Part shown: positions 16,972 to 24,545 of the stretch, one piece after another
How the letters are laid out: each line of letters begins with the position of its first letter
How positions within the stretch are numbered: position 1 is the stretch's first letter
Source of the DNA: Dinoroseobacter sp049801095
GTDB taxonomy: Bacteria > Pseudomonadota > Alphaproteobacteria > Rhodobacterales > Rhodobacteraceae
DNA: 64,000 bases
Direction: 5' to 3'
Assembly (NCBI RefSeq): GCF_049801095.1
Contig: NZ_JBNAGH010000010.1
Location: 29,523-93,522 of the forward strand
Made by a program: the position numbers and the translations under genes
Notes under the pieces: model-generated
Database searches by the model: none
The model's input: the letters and a program-made list of their open reading frames with translations, nothing else
What the model was told of the DNA's origin: nothing

Positions 16972-17886
16972 ATGCCCCAGCCCAAACGCCCCAAATCGAC
17001 GCTCGCGGTGCACGTGCGCGACAACACGCTTCTGATCCCCGAGGATCTTTTCGGGTTCGCCGATGCGCGGCCGATCATGTCCCATGGCATGGCGGGGATT
17101 TTTCACAAGCTCATCCGCACCGACATGACGGGGGTGGAATTCTTCACCAATGCGCCCTGCCTTGCCTATGTGCGCCGGGGGCGCGAGACGTTTTGCGACG
17201 CGGAGGGCCGTGAGATCGTGGTGGGGCCCGGCGACATGCTGTTCCTGCCGCGCCAACAGCATATGGTGTCGGATTTTCATAACGCGGATGGACCGCTCGA
17301 AGCCTGGTTGTTCTTCTTCGATCCCACGGTGATCGCGGAGTTTTTGCGCGCGGCCTCTCCCGCGCCCGTGGCAGGGCAGGGGGAAGCGGCGCTCTTTGCC
17401 GGTTCCGCCCGGCTCGAGGCTTTTGTCTCCGCCCTGCCAGAGGTCTATGGCGGCATGGCCGCGCCCGCTGCGCTGGTCCGGGCGAAACTGCTGGAACTTC
17501 TGATGCTGCTGCATCTCCATGACACGGCGCATCAGCTCTATGGATTTCTCATGCACCAGACGCAGCAGGCCGGGCGGCGCAACATCCGGCAGGTGATGCG
17601 GGCCCATGCGTTGGAGGATCTGAGCGTGGCGGATTACGCCAAGCTCTCCGGTCGGTCGCTCTCGGCCTTTCAGCGGGACTTCAAGCGCGCCTATGGCGTG
17701 CCGCCCAGCGTCTGGTTGCGCCAGGCCCGGCTCGAGCATGCCCATGGGCTGGTTACGGGCTCCCAGGCGCCGATCTCCGAGATCGCCCACACGGCGGGGT
17801 TTGCGGACACCTCCCATTTCATCAGGCTCTTCAAGGCCCGTTTCAATATCACACCCAAACAGCTCCGTCAGGATCTGAGCCAGTGA
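16972..17886 (+). CDS. AraC-family transcriptional regulator
   Basis: This 304-aa regulator has an N-terminal cupin-like sensing domain (VYVRRG-type region LAYVRRGRETF and VVGPGDMLFLPRQQHMVSDF). The C-terminal double helix-turn-helix is at residues 200-300 (LSVADYAKLSGRSLSAFQRDFKRAYGVPPSVWLRQARLEHA and ISEIAHTAGFADTSHFIRLFKARFNITPKQLR). It is the first gene facing the small-gene operon that starts 95 bp downstream and likely regulates it. The inducer is unknown. Confidence 0.92.
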   Translation: MPQPKRPKSTLAVHVRDNTLLIPEDLFGFADARPIMSHGMAGIFHKLIRTDMTGVEFFTNAPCLAYVRRGRETFCDAEGREIVVGPGDMLFLPRQQHMVSDFHNADGPLEAWLFFFDPTVIAEFLRAASPAPVAGQGEAALFAGSARLEAFVSALPEVYGGMAAPAALVRAKLLELLMLLHLHDTAHQLYGFLMHQTQQAGRRNIRQVMRAHALEDLSVADYAKLSGRSLSAFQRDFKRAYGVPPSVWLRQARLEHAHGLVTGSQAPISEIAHTAGFADTSHFIRLFKARFNITPKQLRQDLSQ

Positions 17887-17981
17887 CGCCGCGACGCGAA
17901 ATCCCGATTTTTGAGGTGGGCGTTCTATGGCGTGTGGCGGCCCGGAGGCATGTTCCGGTCATCCCATGACAGGAGGACAAG

Positions 17982-18272
17982 ATGACCATCTGGGTGACCC
18001 TTGAAATGACCGTGAAGCCGGGCGCGTTCGACGCACTCTCCGCGTTTCTGCGGGCCAATCTGCCGAATGTGCGCGGCTTTGATGGCGCGCTGAGCGTGAC
18101 GCTCTATCACGATCCTGAAACGCGGGCCTTTCTCATTCATGAGGAATGGCTGAGCCGCGATCACCACGCCGCCTATCTCCGGTTCATTGAGGAGCGGGGT
18201 GTGATGGCCGCGCTCCTGAACTTCATGGAGGGGCCGCCGGAGGTCACCTATTATGACCGGATAGTGATGTGA
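17982..18272 (+). CDS. Antibiotic biosynthesis monooxygenase (ABM)-like protein
   Basis: This 96-aa protein has the ferredoxin-like ABM fold signature: an N-terminal strand IWVTLEMTVKPGAFDALSAFLRANLP, then GFDGALSVTLYHDPETRAFLIHEEWLSRDHHAAYLRFIEERGVM. Such dimeric proteins act as cofactor-free monooxygenases (quinol or polyketide oxidation) or heme-degrading enzymes, but many have no known activity. The start has AGGAGG eight bases upstream. It heads a tight six-gene run ending at 20242. Confidence 0.8.
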   Translation: MTIWVTLEMTVKPGAFDALSAFLRANLPNVRGFDGALSVTLYHDPETRAFLIHEEWLSRDHHAAYLRFIEERGVMAALLNFMEGPPEVTYYDRIVM

Positions 18273-18598
18273 TGGCGGGTGCAGAGAGGCTCGATCGCCG
18301 CGCGGTTCTGCTCGGCATTGCCGCTGCCAGCATTGCGCATCCGGGGTGGGCGAGGATCGCTTCGGCGGTCCCTCCTGCGGTTCTGTCGCGCCGCACATCC
18401 CTTTGGCCCGGCGCCGATTTGTCCGGCCTGCTTGGCGCGCTCCGCTCCCATGCCGGTTGCCTCCGCGTGGCGGTGCTGCGTGCGCCGGACGGGCGCGTCA
18501 CCCTGTGGCAGGACTGGGCAGATCCCAAGGCCGCGACCGCGTTCTGGTCGGACGCATCAGCGGAACGGCATCAAATTCTCACCCGTCTGGAGATCTGA
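18272..18598 (+). CDS. Putative Tat-exported protein with ABM-like C-terminal half
   Basis: The 108-aa product overlaps the preceding stop by one base. Residues 1-25 look like a twin-arginine leader (LDRRAVLLGIAAASIAHPGWA). The remaining part (LSGLLGALRSHAGCLRVAVLRAPDGRVTLWQDWADPKAATAFW) resembles the second half of an ABM/quinol-monooxygenase domain and thus the neighbour before it. A duplicated and diverged pair, one cytoplasmic and one exported, is my reading. A GTG three bases earlier is an alternative start. Confidence 0.6.
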   Translation: MAGAERLDRRAVLLGIAAASIAHPGWARIASAVPPAVLSRRTSLWPGADLSGLLGALRSHAGCLRVAVLRAPDGRVTLWQDWADPKAATAFWSDASAERHQILTRLEI

Positions 18599-18603
18599 GC
18601 GCG

Positions 18604-19059
18604 ATGACCCGCAGCCTGCACCTGACCCATGACTACCCTTACTCGGCCAGCGCGGTCTGGCATGTGGCGACGGATCTCGATCATCTGCGCGCGGTGACGG
18701 AGGGCCTTCTGGCCTTCCGCCACCTGCCATCCGGAGCAATCCACGAAGAGCAGATTCTGGAGGTCGAGGTCTCGCTCTTCGGGCGGCTTCCCTTTCAGCC
18801 CTATCGCATGGTGGTGGAGGCGCTGGATCCTGTGGACATGAGTTTCCAATCCGATGAGCAGGGCGCGGGCGTCCGGGTCTGGCGGCACCATTTGCAGGTG
18901 GTGCCAACCTCGGAAGGCAGCCGGATCGACGAGCGGATCGAGATAGACGCGGGCCTTGCCACACCGCTCTTCATGCTCTGGGCACGGGTAATGTATCGCG
19001 CGCGTCACAAGCCGCGCTTGCGCATCCTCGCCGCCATGGCGGCGGAGGGCGCGGTATGA
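18604..19059 (+). CDS. SRPBCC (START/polyketide cyclase-like) family protein
   Basis: This 151-aa protein begins LHLTHDYPYSASAVWHVATDLDHLRAVTEGL, the typical first strand and helix of the SRPBCC helix-grip fold, and ends with the long amphipathic helix ATPLFMLWARVMYRARHKPRLRIL. Members bind hydrophobic ligands in a deep cavity. It starts six bases after the previous gene and overlaps the next by 4 bp, so it belongs to the same operon. The ligand is unknown. Confidence 0.78.
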   Translation: MTRSLHLTHDYPYSASAVWHVATDLDHLRAVTEGLLAFRHLPSGAIHEEQILEVEVSLFGRLPFQPYRMVVEALDPVDMSFQSDEQGAGVRVWRHHLQVVPTSEGSRIDERIEIDAGLATPLFMLWARVMYRARHKPRLRILAAMAAEGAV

Positions 19060-19493
19060 GTGATATTTTTGCGGTGATCCTGGCCGGGGTGCTGCTGCCC
19101 GTGGGTCTCTTGCACCTGATCTGGGCCAGTGGCGCGAGTTGGCCGTTCCGGTCCGAGGCTCATCTGGCGCAGAGCGTGATCGGAACGCCCTTCGAGATGC
19201 CTCGCCTGCAAAAGGCCGGGCTGACACTGGCGGCGGCGAGCGCGATCCTTCTCGCGGGGCTATTGCCGCTGGCCTTTGCCGATCTGATCGAGACCGGCCT
19301 GCCGGAGCGCGCACTGCGCTGGGCGCTGATGGTCGAGGCTGCTGTTTTCTTGCTCCGCGGGAGCTACGGCTACCTGCCCGCCATGGCTCGGGCCGCCCCG
19401 CTTGAGCCGTTCCGAACGCTCAACCGGCGCTACTACAACCCGCTGATCCTGGCCCTCGGGGGGCTGTGCGTCGCCCTCTTGGCCGTTGCCTAG
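19056..19493 (+). CDS. DUF3995-like small integral membrane protein
   Basis: This 145-aa protein has four hydrophobic segments. The N-terminal part VILAGVLLPVGLLHLIWASGASWPF matches the look of DUF3995 membrane proteins (a helix followed by H-x-x-W-A-x-G-x-x-W-P). It overlaps the SRPBCC gene by 4 bp. No function is known for the family. Confidence 0.75.
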   Translation: MSDIFAVILAGVLLPVGLLHLIWASGASWPFRSEAHLAQSVIGTPFEMPRLQKAGLTLAAASAILLAGLLPLAFADLIETGLPERALRWALMVEAAVFLLRGSYGYLPAMARAAPLEPFRTLNRRYYNPLILALGGLCVALLAVA

Positions 19494-19502
19494 GAGATCC
19501 CC

Positions 19503-19877
19503 ATGCTGATCTTTGCCGCGCTCTGTCTCTGCCTTGTCTCGTTCATGCATTCGGGGTTGGGTGGGCGGAGGCTGATCGATCCGATCTGTTGCTTGCCCGA
19601 CCTGCCGATCATCCTCGGAAGCCGACGCAACACCATCCTGACGCTGAAATTTGGCTGGCATTTCCTGTCGCTGGTCTGGCTGGTATTGGCGGCGCTCCTC
19701 TTGTGGCTTGAGTGGGATGCGGCAGGGTTCAACGCGGCGTTCCTCCTTATCCTTGCTGGGCATTTTGCGCTTTGCGGTGCTGTCGCGCTGATCGCGAGCC
19801 GGGGGCGGCACCTCTCCTGGGGCCTGTTCCTCCCCTTGGCCGGAGCACTCGGCAGTGCCGGGTGGGGGATGCTGTGA
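19503..19877 (+). CDS. Small hypothetical membrane protein
   Basis: This 124-aa protein has about four hydrophobic helices (LIFAALCLCLVSFMHS, FGWHFLSLVWLVLAALLLWL, FLLILAGHFALCGAVALIAS and a C-terminal one). I do not recognise the family. It follows the DUF3995 gene after 9 bp and overlaps the next gene by 4 bp, so it is cotranscribed with both. Confidence 0.65.
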   Translation: MLIFAALCLCLVSFMHSGLGGRRLIDPICCLPDLPIILGSRRNTILTLKFGWHFLSLVWLVLAALLLWLEWDAAGFNAAFLLILAGHFALCGAVALIASRGRHLSWGLFLPLAGALGSAGWGML

Positions 19878-20242
19878 AACTGCTTACCTATCGCGTGGCA
19901 GCGCAGCTTTCGGGTGCGGTCTGCGCAGCCCTTTGCGTAACCCTTCTCTGCGCGCCCGAGGTGGTCTTCTGGCTCTTTGATCTGGCGGAGGGCGATACGG
20001 CCCGCGTTCTCGCCAAGCGCGCGGGAGTTCTGTTCCTTGGCCTCGCACTGATCCTGTTCCTCACACGGACCCATGCTCCGAACCCCTCCCGCCGGGTTGT
20101 TCAGACGGCCTGCGCTGTGATGCTCGGGGCCATGGCGCTGCTGGGGGCGCTGGACTGGGCTCGCGGTGCGGTCGGCGCGGGCATCTGGTGTGCCATTTTC
20201 GTCGAAATTCTCCTCGCAGGAGTGCTTGTGATCGCCGACTGA
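19874..20242 (+). CDS. Small hypothetical membrane protein, last gene of the operon
   Basis: This 122-aa protein starts at GTG 19874, whose GTGA overlaps the previous stop. It has four predicted membrane segments (LSGAVCAALCVTLLCAPEVVFWLF, GVLFLGLALILFL, TACAVMLGAMALLGALDWA and CAIFVEILLAGVLVI). The organisation resembles DUF4345-like four-helix proteins, but the match is weak and the function unknown. Confidence 0.62.
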   Translation: MKLLTYRVAAQLSGAVCAALCVTLLCAPEVVFWLFDLAEGDTARVLAKRAGVLFLGLALILFLTRTHAPNPSRRVVQTACAVMLGAMALLGALDWARGAVGAGIWCAIFVEILLAGVLVIAD

Positions 20243-20375
20243 GCCCTTAAAACCCTCACGCGACGGATCCCGGTAAAGCGCCTGAACGCGCACCGGTTCC
20301 GGCGTGTTCTCAACCAGTTGCGCAGCCGCAAGACGGGCCGCGCGAATTCCAAAACTTGTAAAGGTTCTTGCCCCC

Positions 20376-20753
20376 ATGTTTCGCCATTTGTCCCTTTTGC
20401 GGCTCGCGACCGTTCTGTTCCTGTCCCTTGCCCTGACCGCCTGCGAGGTCGCTTCGAGCGGGGCCATTTCCTATCAGGGGCAGCCCATCAAGACCGAGAT
20501 CCGGCAGATCGATAACGGGCTCGTGGTCGTCGGCTATGATGTCTATCTCAACAATGAGTTGATCGGGCGGACCCAGCCCCTGCCGGATCAGGAGAACCCG
20601 GTTTTTGCGGCGAATGCCCGGGTGGAGCTGGCCCCGCTGAGCTCGCGCTTTGGCACTGTACGTGTGGAGCGGGCCTTCAGCTATGGCTCCACCAGCTTCG
20701 ATGTCTATATCGACGACGCCTATGCGGGCACGGTGCAGATGCCTGCGATTTAG
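20376..20753 (+). CDS. Small predicted lipoprotein
   Basis: This 125-aa product has a lipoprotein signal (MFRHLSLLRLATVLFLSLALTACEV) with the lipobox LTAC, so Cys near residue 23 would be lipidated. The remainder is rich in beta-strand patterns (GLVVVGYDVYLNNELIGRTQPLPD and SFDVYIDDAYAGTVQMP), resembling a PEGA-like or carbohydrate-binding fold. I do not recognise a named family. It is convergent with the ScfR gene. Confidence 0.68.
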   Translation: MFRHLSLLRLATVLFLSLALTACEVASSGAISYQGQPIKTEIRQIDNGLVVVGYDVYLNNELIGRTQPLPDQENPVFAANARVELAPLSSRFGTVRVERAFSYGSTSFDVYIDDAYAGTVQMPAI

Positions 20754-20761
20754 CGCCAAAG

Positions 20762-20785
20762 GGCGCGGCCCGTAGGGGCTGCGCC
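20762..20785. terminator. Hairpin between convergent lipoprotein and ScfR genes
   Basis: A 10-bp stem (20762-20771 and 20776-20785, one G-T pair) closes on a GTAG loop in the 35-bp gap. It can end transcription from either side, though no T run follows. Confidence 0.5.
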
Positions 20786-20788
20786 GGC

Positions 20789-22192
20789 TCAGGTTGCGTA
20801 GCGCGTCGGGCCACGGCGGCGGATATCCACGGGCTCGTTCAGGATCATCGCGTTATGGGCGCGCTGATCGCAATTGGCGCGGGGGCAGATCCGGCAGTTG
20901 ATCCCCACCTCGGTGATTTTCGGGGTGCTTTGTTGGAACTCGTCCGCGTAGCCGATCGCCTCCAGATGCTCGATCCCGCAGCCCATGGCGATCGACAGGC
21001 GCTTGTCCTGGGTATGGCGGGTGAAGCGTGGGCGGTTCACCGTGCGGGCAAAGACGAAGAACCGGCGGCCATCGGGCATCTCGACGAATTGCGGGACAAT
21101 CGCGCCCGGGGTTCGGAAGCACGTGTGCACATCGAGCCGCGGGCAGGCGCCGCCATATTCCGCCAGGTGAAACCCGGTGGAGTTGAAGCGTTTGGTGACA
21201 TTGCCCGCCTTGTCGACGCGGAGAAAGAAGAACGGCACGCCCTTGGCGGTTTCGCGCTGCAGCGTGGTGGCCCGGTGGCAGGCTTGCTCGAAGCTCACCC
21301 CGAAGCGGAGGGAGAGATGGGCGAAGTCGTACTTGCTGCGCAGGGCCTCGGCGAGGAAGCTGTCATAGGGCATGAGCACGGCGGCGGCGAAGTAATTCGC
21401 CAGCTCCACCCGGCAGCGGTTGAGCCCCGCCGGATCGCTCAGGTTCACCCGCTCAAGGATCGTGTCGATCAGATCGCTATGCTCGATCAGCGCGGTCATA
21501 TGGACAAGCTGAAAGGTGCGGTTCGGGTGGTCGAGCCCTTCTGACAGGCGCAGCTCCTTGCGCACCTCGTCATACTCGCGCAGCGCATCGGGCATCTCGG
21601 CCACGGGCACGAGCTCGGTCTTCACATCCAGTCTGTCGCGCAGTCTGGCCTTGAGTGCTGTGTAGACGTCATCGCTGCGCACGGTCTTGCCATCCCAGAA
21701 GGCCGCCGCGGCGCGCTCCAACTCCGGAAAATGGTTCTTGTTGTTGCGAAAGAAGTCATGAACCACCGCTTCGGGGGAGGCGCGCAACAGATCGAGATCG
21801 GATTCGCTTGCATTGGCCAGATTGAGCAGCTGATCCGTGTTGGCCTGATAGGAGCGATGCAATTGCAGGAAGCTCTGCGCCACATCCGGGCAATGGGCCA
21901 GAAGCGCGCGGAGCTGCGGGAGGTCCGGGCGATGGGCCTCAAAGAGCGGGTCCTGAAACACCGTGCGCAGATCGCCGAGCGTGGCGGTATCCGCCTCATC
22001 CGCGATGTCGCGCCAATCCACGCCGTAAGCTTCGAACAGCCGCAGCAGCACCTGCACCGAGACGCTACGCTCGTTCTTTTCCAGCATATTCACGTAGGAA
22101 TTGCTGATGCCCAGCAGCTTGGCCATCTCTGCCTGAGTCTGCCCGGCCTCGTTTCTCAGGCGGCGCAGACGGGGTCCAATAAAGGTCTTCAT
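20789..22192 (-). CDS. ScfR/RamB-type short-chain fatty acyl transcriptional regulator
   Basis: This 467-aa protein begins with an XRE helix-turn-helix (FIGPRLRRLRNEAGQTQAEMAKLLGISNSYVNMLEKNERSVSVQVLLRLFEAYGVDW). A central ImmA/IrrE-like peptidase-related region follows (VELANYFAAAVLMPYDSFLAEALRSKYDFAHLSLRFGVSFEQACHR), and the C-terminal domain contains GINCRICPRANCDQRA. This set of domains is the ScfR/RamB family, which controls acetate, propionate and glyoxylate-related genes. The start is ATG 22192 or ATG 22207; GGAGG lies between them. It is divergent from the malyl-CoA operon across a region of inverted TTCACA/TGTGAA motifs and most likely controls it. Confidence 0.9.
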   Translation of the reverse strand: MKTFIGPRLRRLRNEAGQTQAEMAKLLGISNSYVNMLEKNERSVSVQVLLRLFEAYGVDWRDIADEADTATLGDLRTVFQDPLFEAHRPDLPQLRALLAHCPDVAQSFLQLHRSYQANTDQLLNLANASESDLDLLRASPEAVVHDFFRNNKNHFPELERAAAAFWDGKTVRSDDVYTALKARLRDRLDVKTELVPVAEMPDALREYDEVRKELRLSEGLDHPNRTFQLVHMTALIEHSDLIDTILERVNLSDPAGLNRCRVELANYFAAAVLMPYDSFLAEALRSKYDFAHLSLRFGVSFEQACHRATTLQRETAKGVPFFFLRVDKAGNVTKRFNSTGFHLAEYGGACPRLDVHTCFRTPGAIVPQFVEMPDGRRFFVFARTVNRPRFTRHTQDKRLSIAMGCGIEHLEAIGYADEFQQSTPKITEVGINCRICPRANCDQRAHNAMILNEPVDIRRRGPTRYAT

Positions 22193-22211
22193 ATCCTCCG
22201 TTAACATGAAG

Positions 22212-22256
22212 TTCACAGATTCACAAATTCTGATCTTGTGAATTTTCGCATTCACA
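22212..22256. promoter_or_regulatory. TTCACA-rich operator region between scfR and aminotransferase operon
   Basis: A perfect inverted repeat ATTCACAA-N9-TTGTGAAT occupies 22219-22243 and is flanked by two more direct TTCACA copies at 22212 and 22251. It is the only strong symmetric element in the divergent promoter region, so it is the likely ScfR binding site. Confidence 0.65.
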
Positions 22257-22327
22257 GCAGGACCCGGTTGCCTTTGCAGCATCGGAAATGGTCGCGCTAC
22301 CACCCTCTGCACAACGGAGGACTCACC

Positions 22328-23530
22328 ATGCGAACTGGCCAAACCCACCTCTTCATTCCCGGCCCCACCAATGTGCCCGAGCCTGTGCGGCGAGCGATGA
22401 ATGTCCCGATGCAGGACATGCGGGCGTCGGATTTCGGCGACCTGACCCTGAGCCTTTTTGAGGACATGAAGCCGATCCTTGGCACCGAGACGGGCAAGGT
22501 GATGTTCTTCCCGGGCTCCGGCACCGGCGCGTGGGAGGCCGCGATCACCAACACGCTGAACCCCGGTGACAAGGTTCTGATGGCGCGGATCGGGCAGTTC
22601 TCGACGCTCTGGGTCGAGATGGCCCAGCGGCTTGGCCTCGATGTCGAAGTTGTCGATGTGCCCTGGGGCGCCGGAACGCCGGTCAAGGAATTCTCCCGCC
22701 TCTTGGGTCAGGACCGCAAGGATGAGATCAAGGCGGTTTTCGTCACCCATAACGAGACCGCGACCGGTGTGGCCTCGGATGTGGCCGCCGTGCGCCGCGC
22801 GCTGGACGAGAATTTCCACGACGCGCTGCTCTTTGTGGATGGTGTCTCCTCCGTGGGCTCGCTCGCCTTCGAGATGGACCGATGGGAGGTCGATCTCGTG
22901 GTCACCGGCAGCCAAAAGGGCCTGATGCTCCCTGCGGGGCTCGGCATTCTGGGGGTGAGCGAGAAGGCTCTGGAGGCCTCCAAGACCGCCACCATGCGGC
23001 GCGCCTATTTCGAGTTCACGGATATGCTGAACCTGAACGCGACCGGCTATTTCCCCTACACTCCGCCGACGCAGCTTTTCCATGGGCTCCGGCAGTCGCT
23101 GGATCTGATCAACGCGGAAGGCCTCGATCAGGTCATCGCCCGCCATCACCGTCTGGCCGAAGGTGTGCGTCGCGGGATTGCGGCCTGGGGTCTGTCCCTC
23201 GTGGCCGAGCATCACACGCTCTATTCCGACACGGTTTCGGCGATCCGCGTGCCAGCGGATGTGGATGCGCGCGACGTGCTGCGCATCGCCTATGAGGAGT
23301 TCAATGCCTCCTTCGGCAGTGGTCTTGGACCGCTGGCGGGCAAGGTCTTCCGGATCGGCCATCTGGGCGATCTGAACGAGGGCATGTGCCTGACCGCGCT
23401 CTCCATTGCCGAGATGGCGCTCTACCGCGCGGGTGCCGACATCCAGCTGGGCCAAGGTGTTTGCGCCGCCCAAGCCTGGTTTGCGACCCAGGGCGAAATG
23501 CGCCCGGCCCTGCGCGTGGCGGCCGAGTAA
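22328..23530 (+). CDS. Serine-glyoxylate (or aspartate-glyoxylate) aminotransferase, class V
   Basis: This 400-aa PLP enzyme is of the class V fold. It begins HLFIPGPTNVPEPVRRAMNVPMQDMRASDF, has HNETATGV in the middle, and the PLP lysine in VTGSQKGLMLPAGL (about residue 197). Relatives are the serine-glyoxylate aminotransferase of the serine cycle and the aspartate-glyoxylate aminotransferase BhcA; the two cannot be told apart by eye. Followed by malyl-CoA lyase and malate-CoA ligase, a role in removing or using glyoxylate released by the lyase is most likely, with glycine as product. Confidence in the family is high, but the amino donor is uncertain. Confidence 0.88.
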   Translation: MRTGQTHLFIPGPTNVPEPVRRAMNVPMQDMRASDFGDLTLSLFEDMKPILGTETGKVMFFPGSGTGAWEAAITNTLNPGDKVLMARIGQFSTLWVEMAQRLGLDVEVVDVPWGAGTPVKEFSRLLGQDRKDEIKAVFVTHNETATGVASDVAAVRRALDENFHDALLFVDGVSSVGSLAFEMDRWEVDLVVTGSQKGLMLPAGLGILGVSEKALEASKTATMRRAYFEFTDMLNLNATGYFPYTPPTQLFHGLRQSLDLINAEGLDQVIARHHRLAEGVRRGIAAWGLSLVAEHHTLYSDTVSAIRVPADVDARDVLRIAYEEFNASFGSGLGPLAGKVFRIGHLGDLNEGMCLTALSIAEMALYRAGADIQLGQGVCAAQAWFATQGEMRPALRVAAE

Positions 23531-23569
23531 TCGGTCCCTTTCCCTTCATTCCGACCCCGAGGATTTCCC

Positions 23570-24523
23570 ATGTCACATACCTTGCACCCTTTGCGTCACC
23601 AGCGCCTGCAGCGCTCCGAATTGGCGGTGCCCGCCTCCAACCCGACCATGATCGACAAGGCCGCCGAGAGTGCCGCGGATTTCGTGTTCCTCGATCTTGA
23701 GGACGCCGTCGCCCCGCCCGAGAAAATCCAGGCCCGCAAGAACGCGATCCAGGCCTTGAATGACATCGACTGGGCGGCCAAGGGCAAGACGGTCTCGGTC
23801 CGGATCAATGGGCTCGACACCCAGTACATGTATCGCGACGTGGTCGACATCATGGAGCAGGCGGGCGACCGCGTGCATACCCTGCTCGTGCCCAAGGTCG
23901 GCGTGCCGGCGGATCTCTACATGGTCGACGCCATGGTCAATCAGGCCGAGCAGGCCGGTGGGCTGCGGACCCGGGTCGGGATCGAGGCGCTGATCGAAAC
24001 CGCGCTGGGCATGGCCAATGTGGAGGCGATCGCCCAATTCGGCGGTCGGCTCGAGGCACTGCATTTCGGCGTTGCGGACTACGCGGCCAGCATGCGGGCA
24101 CGCACGGTGAACATCGGCGGGCTCAACCCGAACTATCCGGGCGATCAATGGCATGCCTCGATCTCGCGCATGGTCATTGCCTGCCGGGCCTACGGCTTGC
24201 GCGCGATTGACGGGCCCTTTGGCGATTTCAGCGATCCCGATGGTTACATCGCCGGGGCGCAACGGGCCGCCGCGCTCGGTTGCGAGGGCAAATGGGCCAT
24301 CCATCCGAGCCAGATCGACATGGCCAATGACGTCTTCAGCCCGCCCGAGGCGGAGGTCGCCAAGGCGGAGCGGATCATCACCGAGCTGCGTACGGCGGAG
24401 GCCGAAGGCAAGGGCGCTGCGAGCCTCGACGGCAAGATGATCGACGCGGCCAGCGAGAAGATGGCGCGCAACCTGATCGACACGGCCAATGCCATCGCGG
24501 CCAAGGCCGTGGCGGCCGAATAA
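23570..24523 (+). CDS. Malyl-CoA lyase, CitE/HpcH aldolase family
   Basis: This 317-aa TIM-barrel lyase cleaves malyl-CoA to acetyl-CoA and glyoxylate. The N-terminal HRQRLQRSELAVPASNPTMIDKAAES, the metal site VFLDLEDAVAP, the GLDTQYMYRDVVDIMEQAGDRV segment and FGVADYAASMRARTVNIGG all agree with the serine-cycle MclA type. The C-terminal EGKWAIHPSQIDMAN is the family closing motif. It lies 39 bp after the aminotransferase. Related Mcl1 enzymes also cleave methylmalyl-CoA or citramalyl-CoA, which matters because a mesaconyl-CoA-type hydratase is encoded in the same operon. Confidence 0.9.
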   Translation: MSHTLHPLRHQRLQRSELAVPASNPTMIDKAAESAADFVFLDLEDAVAPPEKIQARKNAIQALNDIDWAAKGKTVSVRINGLDTQYMYRDVVDIMEQAGDRVHTLLVPKVGVPADLYMVDAMVNQAEQAGGLRTRVGIEALIETALGMANVEAIAQFGGRLEALHFGVADYAASMRARTVNIGGLNPNYPGDQWHASISRMVIACRAYGLRAIDGPFGDFSDPDGYIAGAQRAAALGCEGKWAIHPSQIDMANDVFSPPEAEVAKAERIITELRTAEAEGKGAASLDGKMIDAASEKMARNLIDTANAIAAKAVAAE

Positions 24524-24545
24524 ACCGCAACCGGGAGGAGAGATC

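Noticed and set aside
20350..20363. TTGTAA half-site before the small lipoprotein gene
   Set aside because: Only one arm of the TTACA-N4-TGTAA palindrome is present, so it was not counted as a regulon member.
20789..23473. 894-aa minus-strand frame
   Set aside because: Only the last 467 residues are the ScfR protein. The preceding part is antisense of the aminotransferase, so the start was placed at 22192.
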